In this document: positions 12,060 through 20,367 of the stretch, piece by piece
How positions within the stretch are numbered: the stretch's first letter is position 1
Layout of the letters: the number at the start of each line of letters is the position of its first letter
Source: Ichthyophis bannanicus
Taxonomy: Eukaryota; Chordata; Amphibia; Gymnophiona; Ichthyophiidae
DNA: 64,000 nucleotides
Reading direction: 5' to 3'
Assembly: GCA_033557465.1 (NCBI GenBank)
Contig: CM066048.1
Span: 17,088,305-17,152,304 of the forward strand
Position numbers and translations under genes: made by a program
Notes under the pieces: model-generated
What the model was told of the DNA's origin: nothing
The model's database searches: none
Seen by the model: the letters and a program-made list of their open reading frames with translations, nothing else

Positions 12060-12200
12060 TTCTCCCACCCTGGATCTGGACTGGTCTAGCAGGATGATAA
12101 AGAGAGAGAAAATTTCCATCCATACCTGTTAATTTACATTCCTTGATTCTGCTAGTCTAGTCCAGGACCCACCCTGGGAATATTTCACCTCCAGGTTGGG
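12060..12200 (+). repeat. DIRS copy Z internal complementary region
   Basis: 12119-12168 (starting CATACCTGTTAATTTACATT) is the reverse complement of the element end at 13722-13768. The preceding 12075-12110 (CTGGACTGGTCTAGCAGGAT) is an inverted relative of it. Side-by-side complements of the two element ends are what a DIRS internal complementary region contains. The copy is diverged. Confidence 0.6.
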
Positions 12201-12249
12201 GAGTCCTATTGCCTGTTCTCAATATTCTCAGTATCACTGCCTTATGCAG

Positions 12250-13370
12250 TCAAGTACGAGGTGTGACAAAAAAGAAACGAGACTGTCCCATAAATGTTTT
12301 ATTACAAAATCTAGAGAAATTATGCATTGTCCCCTTCAAAGTAATCCCCCCCCCAGAGTTAATGCACTTCTGCATTTGCTTCTGCCACATACGGAAATAC
12401 TCGGTAAAGTCCCCCTCCTTGAAGTCCCTCAGCTCCCTCGTCACAATGGCCTTGATCTCTTCTACAGAGGCGAAATGAGTTCCCTTGAGCACAGTCTTCA
12501 GCCTGGGGAAGAGCCAGAAGTCGCACGGTGCGAGATCTGGGGAATAAGAAGGGTGGTTGAGAGCTATGATCTGTTTGTTGGCCAAGAACTGCCTTACACT
12601 GAGCACGGTGTGTGCGGCATGTTGTCATGGTGTAGCAGCCACGACTTGTCTCTCCACAGAGCCTGCCTGCTGCCCCGAACCCAGTCATGGAGGCGATTGA
12701 GGACCTGTTGGTAGAAGTGGTGGTTGATTGTCTGACCCTCGGGCACAAACTCATGGTGGATCACTCCCTTCTGGTCGAAGAATGCAATCAGCATGACCTT
12801 GATCCTTGATTTAGAGATGCGCACCTTCTTGGGTCTGGGTGACAGTCGAGTCTTCCACTGCAGGCTCTGTCTCTTGCTTTCAGGGTTGTACTGGAAGACC
12901 CAAGTCTCGTCTCCTGTGATGACTCGGCCAACGAACTCTGTATCTTTTCCGATCTTCTCTAGCAAGTCTCAACAAACATTGACCCGGTGCTCCTTCTGGT
13001 CGTCCGATAAAGGCCTGGGCACCATCTTGGCACACACCTTCCACATCCCCAGCTCCTGCACCAAGATGGTCTGCACTGACTTCCTGTTCAGGCTGAGCTC
13101 CTCAGCTGTCATCCGCATCATCAATCTGCAATCACTCCGCACCAGATGGTTCACTCTATCAATGTTCTCAGCCGTCTTTGTCGTGGAAGGCCATCCTGAC
13201 TTGGGGTCATTCTCTACCTCCTCGTGGCCAGTCTTGAAGCATTTGTGCCACTCGAAGACTTGCGGCCTTGACATTGCATCTTCTCCATAAGCCTTTTGGA
13301 GAAGTTGGAGACACTCAGTTGGGCCCTTCTCCAACTTAACCATAAATTTCAAGTTGATTCTTTGCTCCAT
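12250..13370 (-). pseudogene. mariner transposase
   Basis: The N-terminal helix-turn-helix half begins at 13370 (MEQRINLKFMVKLEKGPTE) and contains VFEWHKCFKTGHEEVENDP. The catalytic DD34D triad is visible: first D in TGDETWVFQYNPESK, second in HHDNMPHT, third in YSPDLAPCDF. Mariner transposase cuts and pastes its element into TA sites. One in-frame TGA lies near 12967 (after VNVC), and one frameshift near 12600 (at MPHT/LSVRQFLA). Otherwise it is close to full length (about 370 codons). It is inactive. Confidence 0.9.
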
Positions 13371-13500
13371 ATTTCTGCCACCTCCAGTTGCGTGACAAAG
13401 CGATGGAGCAGTTTGCTACAAAAAAACCTGAAAAAGAAAAACAGTGAGAGAGATGAAAAATATATCAGAATAGTGGTGAGATGTTGCACAACACAGTGAC
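12257..13500 (-). mobile_element. mariner-type DNA transposon
   Basis: The left terminus, starting CGAGGTGTGACAAAAAAG at 12257 and preceded by a TA (12255-12256), is typical of mariner inverted repeats. The transposase lies on the minus strand. I could not identify the matching right terminal repeat, so the right boundary is approximate; it may be eroded or replaced by the palindrome at 13529-13598. Confidence 0.8.
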
Positions 13501-13528
13501 ATAAGCGGTTAGCCATATGGTAAAAGAA

Positions 13529-13598
13529 TGAAACCAGAACAATAACCTTGAAAAATAAATTTTTCATTATTTCTTTTTCAAGGTTATTGTTCTGGTTA
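13529..13598. repeat. 70-bp near-perfect palindrome
   Basis: CCAGAACAATAACCTTGAAA and its reverse complement face each other around an AT-rich loop. It lies just beyond the mariner and inside the DIRS right end. Its origin is unknown. Confidence 0.75.
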
Positions 13599-13599
13599 A

Positions 13600-13768
13600 A
13601 TACCATACTTTTTCAGTCACGTTTTCTGCTTGGGAAGTCTCAGTCCTGTGCAGTAGTTATAGTTGGATATCACTGAAAATTGCCATGGTCTGCCCCCAGT
13701 GCTGGTTGGGAATCCACTTATTTGGACTGCTCTAGTAGAAATCAAGAAAAGGAAATTAACAGGTATGG
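13600..13768 (+). repeat. DIRS copy Z right terminal region
   Basis: The end at 13722-13768 (TTTGGACTGCTCTAGTAGAA ... AACAGGTATGG) is the reverse complement of 12119-12168. This is consistent with the right inverted terminal repeat pairing with the internal complementary region. It marks the outer limit of the oldest element in the nest. Confidence 0.6.
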
Positions 13769-14211
13769 AAAATGTCTCAGTTGCACTTTAAATGGTTGGA
13801 TAGGGTTGCACATGTCACGTAGAAGCCCCCCGGGCTTGGACCCCAGACTAGAGAACTGAAAGCTTCAGCCTTGAAGGAGTCTTCCTTTCAGCTACCGACC
13901 AGTTGCAGTTTGTCTAGCAAAATTGAGGGGACAGATGAGTAAAAATAACCTTATTGAAAGGTTTAATGCAATGATGCTGCATGATATTTATGGGAAAGTG
14001 ATGAAAGGGGAGTCATCATGTTTATGCATCCGTTTGTGTCTCAACCAGAGGAACTGCAGCTTTCACCTCAGCTGTAGGAGTCACTAGTTTGGAGAAAGAA
14101 GGCTGCATGTTCAAATTCTACAATCCCAGTGTGGTAAAAGTGGCCACAGCTGCAGAGCTCTTCCACTGAATGTCCTTTTTATCCTTGTGTTGAGAGGGCT
14201 GGGTTTCTCTG
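13769..14211. other. Unassigned stretch
   Basis: No coding potential, repeat family or structured motif was recognised. It may be unique intronic sequence of the USP gene whose exon lies at 15685. Confidence 0.5.
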
Positions 14212-14394
14212 TAACATAGTAACATAGGGGTGGAGGAGTAGCCTAGTGCAGTGTTTTTCAACCTTTTTTGTGCAAAGGCACACTTTTTTCATGAAAAAAA
14301 TCACGAGGCACACCACCATTAGAAAATGTTAAAAAAATTTACCTCTGTGCCTATATTGACTATATATAAAGTAATTCTCTTGAATAGGAATCAA

Positions 14395-14640
14395 ACACTC
14401 ACACCAACCCCCCTCCCCTGCTGGTTCACACCAACCCCCCTCCCCTGCTGGTTAACTCACACCACCCCCCCCCCCCTCCACTGCTGGTTCACTCAAACCA
14501 TCGCCCCCCCCCCCTTGCTGGTTCACTCACACCACCACCCCCCCCTCCACTGCTGGTTCACTCACACTCCTCCCCCCCTTGCTGGTTCACTCACACTCCC
14601 CCCCCCTTGCTGGTTCACTCACACACACACACACACCCCC
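14395..14640 (+). repeat. C-rich minisatellite
   Basis: Units of about 30-40 bp built on CTGCTGGTTCACTCACACC followed by a C-run are repeated about seven times, with variation in the C-run length. The open frame through it is an artefact of the repeat. Confidence 0.85.
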
Positions 14641-14659
14641 CTCTGCCCAAGCCGCTGCT

Positions 14660-14975
14660 TCTGCTTTGTACAGAGCAGCGGCTGCACTACACTTACATTG
14701 AAAAGTAAAGAGAAACTGTGTCAGGAGCCCTCCGGTCATCGCAGAGCCCGAGGAAGTGATGTCATGGGGGCGGGCTCCTCACAGGCTGTCTTTCCTTTTC
14801 AAATTAACTTTATTGCAGCTAAAGTTAATTTGAAAAGGAAAGACAGCCTGTGAGGAGCCCGCCCCCATGACATCACTTCCTCGGGCTCTGCATGATCGGA
14901 GGGCTCCTGACACAGTTTCTCTTTACTTTTCAATGTAAGTGTAGTGCAGCCGCTGCTCTGTACAAAGCAGAACCA
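14660..14975. repeat. Long palindrome in hAT-type element
   Basis: Two arms of about 155 bp face each other around a centre near 14818 (TTTATTGCAGCTAAAG). For example GGAAAGACAGCCTGTGAGGA at 14838 is the complement of the left arm. Divergence between arms is only a few bases. Confidence 0.9.
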
Positions 14976-15512
14976 GCGGCTGCACTGCTATAGGGAATCG
15001 CGATCGCGTTCGCGCCGCGGACTTCGGCACAAAAGCCGGTTTTTTGCTCTGGCCGCTCCCGATCTTGCGGCCAGAGCAAAAAAACGGCTTTTCAATGGCC
15101 GGTTTTACAACTGTGCCGGCAGCCCGCCGGGCCATGGAAAAAACGGCCAGGCCCGCGGAAAAACCGCCGGGTGGCAACCCAAATTTGTGTGCCGAGGCCC
15201 CAAGTTACGGATGAAATTGGAATTTTTCCCACGGCACACCAGACAATATCTCACGGCACACTAGTGTGCCGCGGCACAGTGGTTGAAAAACGCTGGCCTA
15301 GTGGTTAGAGCAACTGCCTAGTTCCCAGAAGATCAAAGGTTCAATTCCCACTTGCACTCCTTGTGACTTTGGGCAAGTCACTTTACCCTCCATTGCCTTG
15401 GAAGAAAAGGCTGGCAATCTACTTCCGGTGATACATTGCCAAGAAAACCCAGAGGTAGCTGGGTCGCTATGAGTCAACACTAACTTGATGGCACTAAAAA
15501 AACCCCCAAAAC

Positions 15513-15640
15513 ATAGTAAATGACAGCACATAAAGACCAGCTGATCCGTTTAGTCTGCCCAGTAAGGTAGCTGTACCTGCTGCTCTGTTCAGATTATCCA
15601 TCTCTATTTTTGAAGTTTTGTTTTGATAATATCCTCTTGC
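15513..15640 (-). mobile_element. 3' end fragment of a CR1-type LINE
   Basis: ACATAGTAAATGACAGCACA ... GTCTGCCCAGTAAG is the reverse complement of the CR1-type 3' end seen at about 60865-60921 (AGACTAGATAGGCCATGTGG ... ATTTCTATGTTT). Only the terminal 100 bp or so remain. Confidence 0.6.
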
Positions 15641-15684
15641 CAAATAAGGACTGTTTGATTAATTTCTCTCCTCTCTTCCTCCAG

Positions 15685-15744
15685 CCACCGCAAAATCTTA
15701 ACCTGGGGACGGGCCGAATAGGACTTAGAAACTTGGGAAACACG
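15685..15744 (+). CDS. Host exon: ubiquitin-specific protease, start of catalytic Cys box
   Basis: A pyrimidine tract (TTTCTCTCCTCTCTTCCTCC) ending in AG at 15683-15684 precedes 60 bp that are open in frame. A consensus donor GTAAGT follows at 15745. The 20 codons end in GRIGLRNLGNT, which in USP deubiquitinases runs directly into the catalytic cysteine (GLRNLGNTC). The exon is phase 0 at both ends, so the cysteine would start the next exon, which I did not find in the window. USPs cleave ubiquitin from substrates. The -LGTGRIGLRNLGNT- context resembles USP21/USP2-type enzymes, but the paralogue cannot be fixed from 20 residues. Intact splice sites argue against a processed pseudogene. Confidence 0.78.
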
Positions 15745-15865
15745 GTAAGTAATCTTTGTTTCACTGCTTAGCAGTTATGTCCCTATGTTTATTTGAGCTC
15801 TTGATGTCATTTTCAAATGAATGATGCTGACCACAGTTCTTGGGTATGTAGAGGGTAATTTTTCT

Positions 15866-17378
15866 TAATTTAAATTTTTTTTATTTATATGTTTAATTAT
15901 AATCCAAGTAAACACTTGTAACAGAAAAAATGGAGAATACAGATAGATAAAAATCATAATAAGTAAAGAACATCCAAAAAGAAAAAAATATTCTCCATCG
16001 CTCTAGCCCACTATAATGAAGGAGTCCAATAACAAATAGAAAAATGAAACAATTTTAAACAAGGCAAAAAGCATGGCAGGCAAATTACACAACGATTTAT
16101 GGAGTTGTCAGCAGAAGTGATAACAGTTCTAGAATTTAAAAAAGCAAGCAATTGGTTCGGTTCAAAGAAAACATAGACAGAATCCAGTTTATCATGCATT
16201 TACAAGGACATTTTAGGAAGAAAAGAGCACCCAGCTGCAGAAGTTCTGCCTTCAAAAGAAGACATTCTTTCCTCTTTCTGTTTCTCTAGATAAATCGGGA
16301 CCAATCCAGACACTTTGACCTACGAAAAACTGCTGCTGATTTCTGAAATACATTCCTAAAAGCCAGTCCTCATCTGCAGACAAAGCAATTGTAACAACAA
16401 AGTAGCAAAGTTAAAACTTCTGACCTAGATTTTTCCACATTTAACATATTTGCATCTTGACTAGGTTGTGGAGAACTCTCACATGGACTATTAGAAATAG
16501 GTGGCAGTGTCTCACTAGGGATCTTTAGAAAGTTCACCATATAAGTTTTAAACATCTCCTTAGCTGAAAACCACAGAAGATTTAAGAAAATTCAGGATAT
16601 TTATATTAGCAGCCCTTGTCAAGTTTTCCAAAGTCTCAATTTTATTTTTGAGAACTGTTATCCTTAATTAATTCAGCAACAGAACTTTGGAAAGAAATAT
16701 TCTTCAACTCTTCCTCTCTAGAAAAGTTTTGCAAAGTTGCAATATCCTTTTGACATTTTCAAGAATTTTTAAAGTGGCTGCCTGTAGTTGGAACTGCAAA
16801 AGCATTCCCCAGCTGAGAGAGCTTTCCAAATTGTCTCAAGGGAGAACTTAGCTGGATGCTGAAGGGAAAAAGAGACGCTTTAATGTCGTACCTGCAATCT
16901 CTGGCTATCCCATTTCACTCATGGCAATTCACAGACCCTGCTCCAGTAATCGCAAGGGGGAACCTCTGCTGTCCACTGCTCCAGCCACTAGTTTGCACAG
17001 CTTGAATGCAAGCTCACAGCACTGGAGTCGCGCCCTCCTGCTCTCGCCCCACCCAAAATGAGCAGGGGGCATAAGATGCACACTCCATTCGGGCAGGGTT
17101 CAATGAGCACTAGTTGCTGCGGGGGCTGCCGTACGTTGGGGGAGAGGGACAGGTTCAGGCCTAAAGAAGACTCTGAGTCCACTGACACCAGTGTCGACAC
17201 AGCCAGGCTCATCCCTGATTGTGGCCACCAGAGCACTGCACAAATGAATCCATTGTAGCATGAGAAATAGGTTGGCAGGGAGCAGAGGGATATTTCCCTG
17301 TTGTACTGTTCCTCTTCTCCATCAAGAAACGAGCATCCTAGCAGTGCCTGCCTGCTGCCGCCATCTTGTGCTCCCCAA
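15866..17378 (-). mobile_element. ORF1-only (half-LINE) element, copy 1
   Basis: On the minus strand it starts at about 17378 with a leader containing CACAAGATGGCGGCAGCAGG. It then contains a degraded ORF1 and ends near 15866 in an AT-rich tail. It is homologous to the copy at 18509-20215: MFKTYMVNFLKIPSETLPPI here (16555) matches LFKKFMLNTFKVPAESLPPI there, and the tails share ACAAGT...ATAAATAAAAAAA. No ORF2 lies between ORF1 and the tail in either copy. Confidence 0.7.
16360..17250 (-). pseudogene. ORF1-like protein of half-LINE copy 1
   Basis: Open pieces at 17236-16988 and 16555-16370 are remnants of the same ORF1 that is intact at 18604-19827. Frameshifts and stops are scattered throughout, so this copy is older. 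Matching residues include the SETLPPIS motif. It is not functional. Confidence 0.6.
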
Positions 17379-17900
17379 TGCAGTAGTTGCCAGGGTAATT
17401 TTATAACAGGGTGCCAGGGATAGATGCCTACTTGTCTTTAGAAGATACTAGCGTGTGTGGCAGAGAATACTTCTTGAACATAGGTACAAACATGTACGTC
17501 TTCTCGCAAGCAGGTATAAATGTTTGTGCATACATACTTAGATTAAGATACTTTATAATCTATGTGAGTACGTGGAAGCGCCACTCGTGCTCTTCCCAGA
17601 CTGCACCTCTGGCTATGCCTTCATGCCAAAGCACGTATGTTTACACCAGTTTCTCTTTTATAAAAGCTCCTTTACAGGCATAGCTAGCCAAAAATGACTT
17701 GCATGAAGTTTGTTATAACAAGGTGTGCATGGACGGCCAGTATATTGAAACACATGACTATCGCATAAAGATAAACAGATGATTTATCTCCTTAAATATT
17801 TTTATGCGTGATATTCAGCAGGCCTATCTGTTTAGATAACCTGACTGTATAAAGTTGGAACGACTATTTGTGCAGCTCCTCTAAACTAGGAGTCTCAATT
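17379..17900. other. Unassigned stretch
   Basis: AT-rich sequence with no recognised gene or repeat. It is probably unique intronic sequence. Confidence 0.45.
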
Positions 17901-18064
17901 CCAGTCCTGGAGGCCTGCAAACCAGTCAGGTTTTCAGGATGTTCCTAATGAATATGCATGAGATATATTTGCATGCACTGCCCACATTGTATTCAAATTT
18001 ATCGCATGCATATTTATTAGGGACATCCTGAAAACCTGACTGGTTTGTGGCCCTCCAGGACTGG
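17901..18064. mobile_element. Fold-back MITE
   Basis: A 42-bp arm at 17901-17942 (CCAGTCCTGGAGGCCTGCAA...) is matched by its reverse complement at 18023-18064 with few mismatches, and the inner sequence is also largely self-complementary (ATGAATATGCATGAG and GCATGCATATTTATTAG). The layout is that of a short palindromic non-autonomous DNA transposon. Superfamily unknown. Confidence 0.75.
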
Positions 18065-18189
18065 CCCTGGCGAACCCTCTTCTAAACAGATAAGTCTCTC
18101 TAGTTTGCAGCTGAATACTGCATTTATATAGGTAATTTTTGGCCCCTCCTATACTTCAACATATACATTTTGGCTTACTGCAGGCAGGA

Positions 18190-18508
18190 TGAATTCAGGT
18201 GCATCAAGGCATGAACGCATCACCCCCATACTCATGAACCTACAGTAGTCTCAAGAGTGAAACATAAAGTTCATCACAACAATCTTCAAAATTCTACAAG
18301 ACCTATCAGCAAACAGTCTCAAACCATTAATCAGTATAACCCCCGAATCCCTAGTATGAAGGTCCTGCAATCAAAACCTACCCATGATCCCAGCACTCTG
18401 AACAAAAAGCAGCCAACAAACATGCAACAGGGCCTCTTTGCCCCCTCAATTTGGAACATCCTACCTGAACCCCTGCAAACTGCAGAAACTCGTTGAGACT
18501 TAAAAAAA
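18190..18508 (+). pseudogene. C-terminal end of an old LINE ORF2
   Basis: The frame 18257-18496 ends in APSIWNILPEPLQTAETR followed by a stop and DLKK. This matches the usual non-LTR C-terminus pattern (rLWNsLPe.lr....FkkdLK). Its 3' UTR and tail appear to resume after the half-LINE (20216-20367) and after a CR1 (21601-21755), ending TAAATCGCTTTGACTACCCA ... GCGGTATATAAAA and an (AAAT)n run. Confidence 0.55.
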
Positions 18509-20215
18509 ACAAAGAAGGGGCAAGATGGCGTCTTGAGTAAACGCACGTAGCAGAGCTCTGCGGTCCCTTACCTTTTTTTTCAGCTTTTTGTTCTTTTACT
18601 GCCTTGCGATGCTGTCTCTGTATGACGCATTCCGGCAGAAAGAGGAAGGCTAAGCCGGTAGCTGCAAAGCCTGAGGAGGGTCCGGCGGTTGGGAAGCCTA
18701 CGTGCACCGGACCCATGGATTCTTTCGTGGTGCCGGCTAGAGTGGCTGTTGCAGCTCCATTGAGTCTGCTGAGCACAGGCGGGGTGGAAGGACGACCTCG
18801 CAGTGCCGAGGACCTTGAGGTCTCTCTCAGTCCGGAGTTTCGCCTGCCTCCAGCGCAACCGGAAGGAAGACCTGCGCTTTTGCTTGCCGACAAGGACAGT
18901 AAGGTGTTGCTGCCCTCATTGCCGGATGCGATGGCTCCGACCGGCGCTGTGGGAGGAATGCAGGCGCCAGTCGTTTCAGCAGTTGATGCTGGAGAGGACA
19001 GGGGTGATCTGAAGCAACAGTCTGAAACCTCTCGACCCCTGGGTGAGCTGGCGTCTTTCCCTGCATTGGCCGGACAGCTCGACAGTGTTGTGGAAGGACT
19101 GGGACACGGCTTGGTGAAACCTGCGGTGGTAACTACTGATTCTTTATGGACTGCCTTTTCATCTATGACTATGAATGTTACTACACAGTTAGTGTCTATC
19201 TTGCAGCAGTTTCATTTGTTTGGGCAACAATTGAAGACATATGAGCTGAGACAGTCTGAATGTACTGTGAAGGTGGCCTCCTGTGAGAGTCAGCTGGCGC
19301 AGTTGGAAGACTTTTCCCAAACTTTTCCTAAGGACTCTATTGTTTTACATAGGCGTTTAGAATTCTTGGAAAATGTAGCGAGAGGTTGGAATCTCAGGGT
19401 TCTTAACTTTCCAAAGGTTCCTTCGGTTACTCCGATGGAGCTGTTTAAAAAGTTTATGTTAAACACCTTTAAGGTTCCTGCTGAATCTTTACCTCCTATA
19501 TCCAAGGCTTATTATTTGCCTACTGCTAAGGCTGTTCCTGTGGTGAAGGAGAACCAGGTAGTATCTGAGGACAGCCTAGACCTATCTACCTTTTTGGAGA
19601 AATCTCCTTTGGAGGTTGGTACGGTGGCAACTTTACTTGTCACCTTTGCCTTAGAGGTAGATAGGGATTGGTTGTTGCGGTTATTTTTTCGTGCACCTTG
19701 CAAGGTGTTTCTGGATTCCCAACTTCGTATTTTTCCTGATGTTAGTAGGGTCACTCAGCGGAAAAGGTGTCAGTTTTTGTTGTATCGTCCCGGGGTAATA
19801 CAGCTGGGTGGCTTTTTTTCCCTTTGATTTCCTTGTAAATGCCTAGTTAAATTAGACGGGCATAGCTACATTTTCTTTGAACCCTCCCAGCTGGCTAGCT
19901 TTGTGTCTTCTAGGCTAGCTTTGAGACAGGATTCTCTTCTCGTTCCCCCTGTAAATAGCTCCCTTGTGGAGGAAAGTTAGGCGGTTAGCTTTTTGGTAAC
20001 CACTCTGGTGTCTGCTTTTTTCCTTATTTGCTGGTTTGTATAATTTTATCCTTTGATTTGTGTACTATCATGCCCCATACGTTGAGGTCTAATGATTAAT
20101 CTGTCTTTCTTTATATTTCTTTTGTTTATTTCCTAAATTTTGTTTGTTGTATGACAGATTTTGATTTCTGTATACAAGTATTTCTTGTATTCAAATAAAT
20201 TTGCATAAATAAAAA
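18509..20215 (+). mobile_element. ORF1-only (half-LINE) element, copy 2
   Basis: It starts with GGGGCAAGATGGCGTCTTGAG, an L1-type leader. It carries one intact ORF (18604-19827) and then a 390-bp 3' region ending in AATAAATTTGCATAAATAAA plus an A-rich tail. There is no ORF2. Flanking TAAAAAAAAC-like runs may be the target duplication. The structure parallels mammalian HAL1, which is an L1 reduced to ORF1. Confidence 0.75.
18604..19827 (+). CDS. Intact ORF1-like protein of half-LINE (407 codons)
   Basis: The first ATG at 18604 gives an uninterrupted 407-residue frame. The first 140 residues are Pro/Ala/Gly-rich and basic at the start (SGRKRKAKPVAAKPEEG). A central heptad-like helix follows (QSECTVKVASCESQLAQLED), then an RRM-like entry (LEFLENVARGWNLRVLNFPK) and a C-terminal segment (VTQRKRCQFLLYRPGVIQLG). 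The order coiled coil, RRM, C-terminal domain is that of L1 ORF1 RNA-binding proteins, but the sequence is far from the ORF1 at 8930. It would bind its own RNA and depend on another LINE for reverse transcription. Assignment as ORF1 is inferred from architecture. Confidence 0.68.
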   Translation: MRCCLCMTHSGRKRKAKPVAAKPEEGPAVGKPTCTGPMDSFVVPARVAVAAPLSLLSTGGVEGRPRSAEDLEVSLSPEFRLPPAQPEGRPALLLADKDSKVLLPSLPDAMAPTGAVGGMQAPVVSAVDAGEDRGDLKQQSETSRPLGELASFPALAGQLDSVVEGLGHGLVKPAVVTTDSLWTAFSSMTMNVTTQLVSILQQFHLFGQQLKTYELRQSECTVKVASCESQLAQLEDFSQTFPKDSIVLHRRLEFLENVARGWNLRVLNFPKVPSVTPMELFKKFMLNTFKVPAESLPPISKAYYLPTAKAVPVVKENQVVSEDSLDLSTFLEKSPLEVGTVATLLVTFALEVDRDWLLRLFFRAPCKVFLDSQLRIFPDVSRVTQRKRCQFLLYRPGVIQLGGFFSL

Positions 20216-20367
20216 AATGATAAAAAAACCCAAACCTCAAAACATACTTATTCATTCAACACTATGAGTTTGATACCAATGAGTAAACATAAATGGCACA
20301 CTGCCTTAAAGAGGCAATACATTATACCTACCTAGTTCATCACCTATTGTCTTATGTACAAAATTCA
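20216..20367 (+). other. 3' UTR piece of old LINE between two insertions
   Basis: Non-coding sequence that separates the half-LINE tail from the CR1 3' end. It probably continues the LINE whose ORF2 C-terminus ends at 18496 and whose tail is at 21601-21755. Confidence 0.4.

Larger units (their letters stand above)
14249..15295. mobile_element. Non-autonomous hAT-type element with palindrome and minisatellite
   Basis: The termini CAGTGTTTTTCAACC and (inverted) CAGCGTTTTTCAACC form 15-bp terminal inverted repeats with one mismatch. A perfect 8-bp duplication GCCTAGTG flanks it (14241-14248 and 15296-15303). The 8-bp TSD and CAG-start termini are hAT hallmarks. Inside are a C-rich minisatellite (14395-14640), a palindrome of about 155-bp arms (14660-14975) and a GC-rich segment. 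No transposase is present. Confidence 0.9.
14212..15512 (+). mobile_element. tRNA-derived SINE split by a hAT-type element
   Basis: Joining 14212-14248 to 15304-15512 gives a SINE with an A box (TAGCCTAGTGG) and a B box (GGTTCAATTCC near 15337). The 3' part reads GGGTCGCTATGAGTC ... TTGATGGCACT, a tail known from RTE-type LINEs, which probably supply its reverse transcriptase. A short A-rich end follows. It is transcribed by RNA polymerase III in intact copies. Confidence 0.8.

Noticed and set aside
14326..14853. 175-codon frame rich in His, Pro and Trp
   Set aside because: It runs through the C-rich minisatellite and into the palindrome; no real protein features.
15304..15345. tRNA gene
   Set aside because: A and B boxes are present, but no cloverleaf can be formed and the sequence continues into a SINE body with an RTE-type tail.
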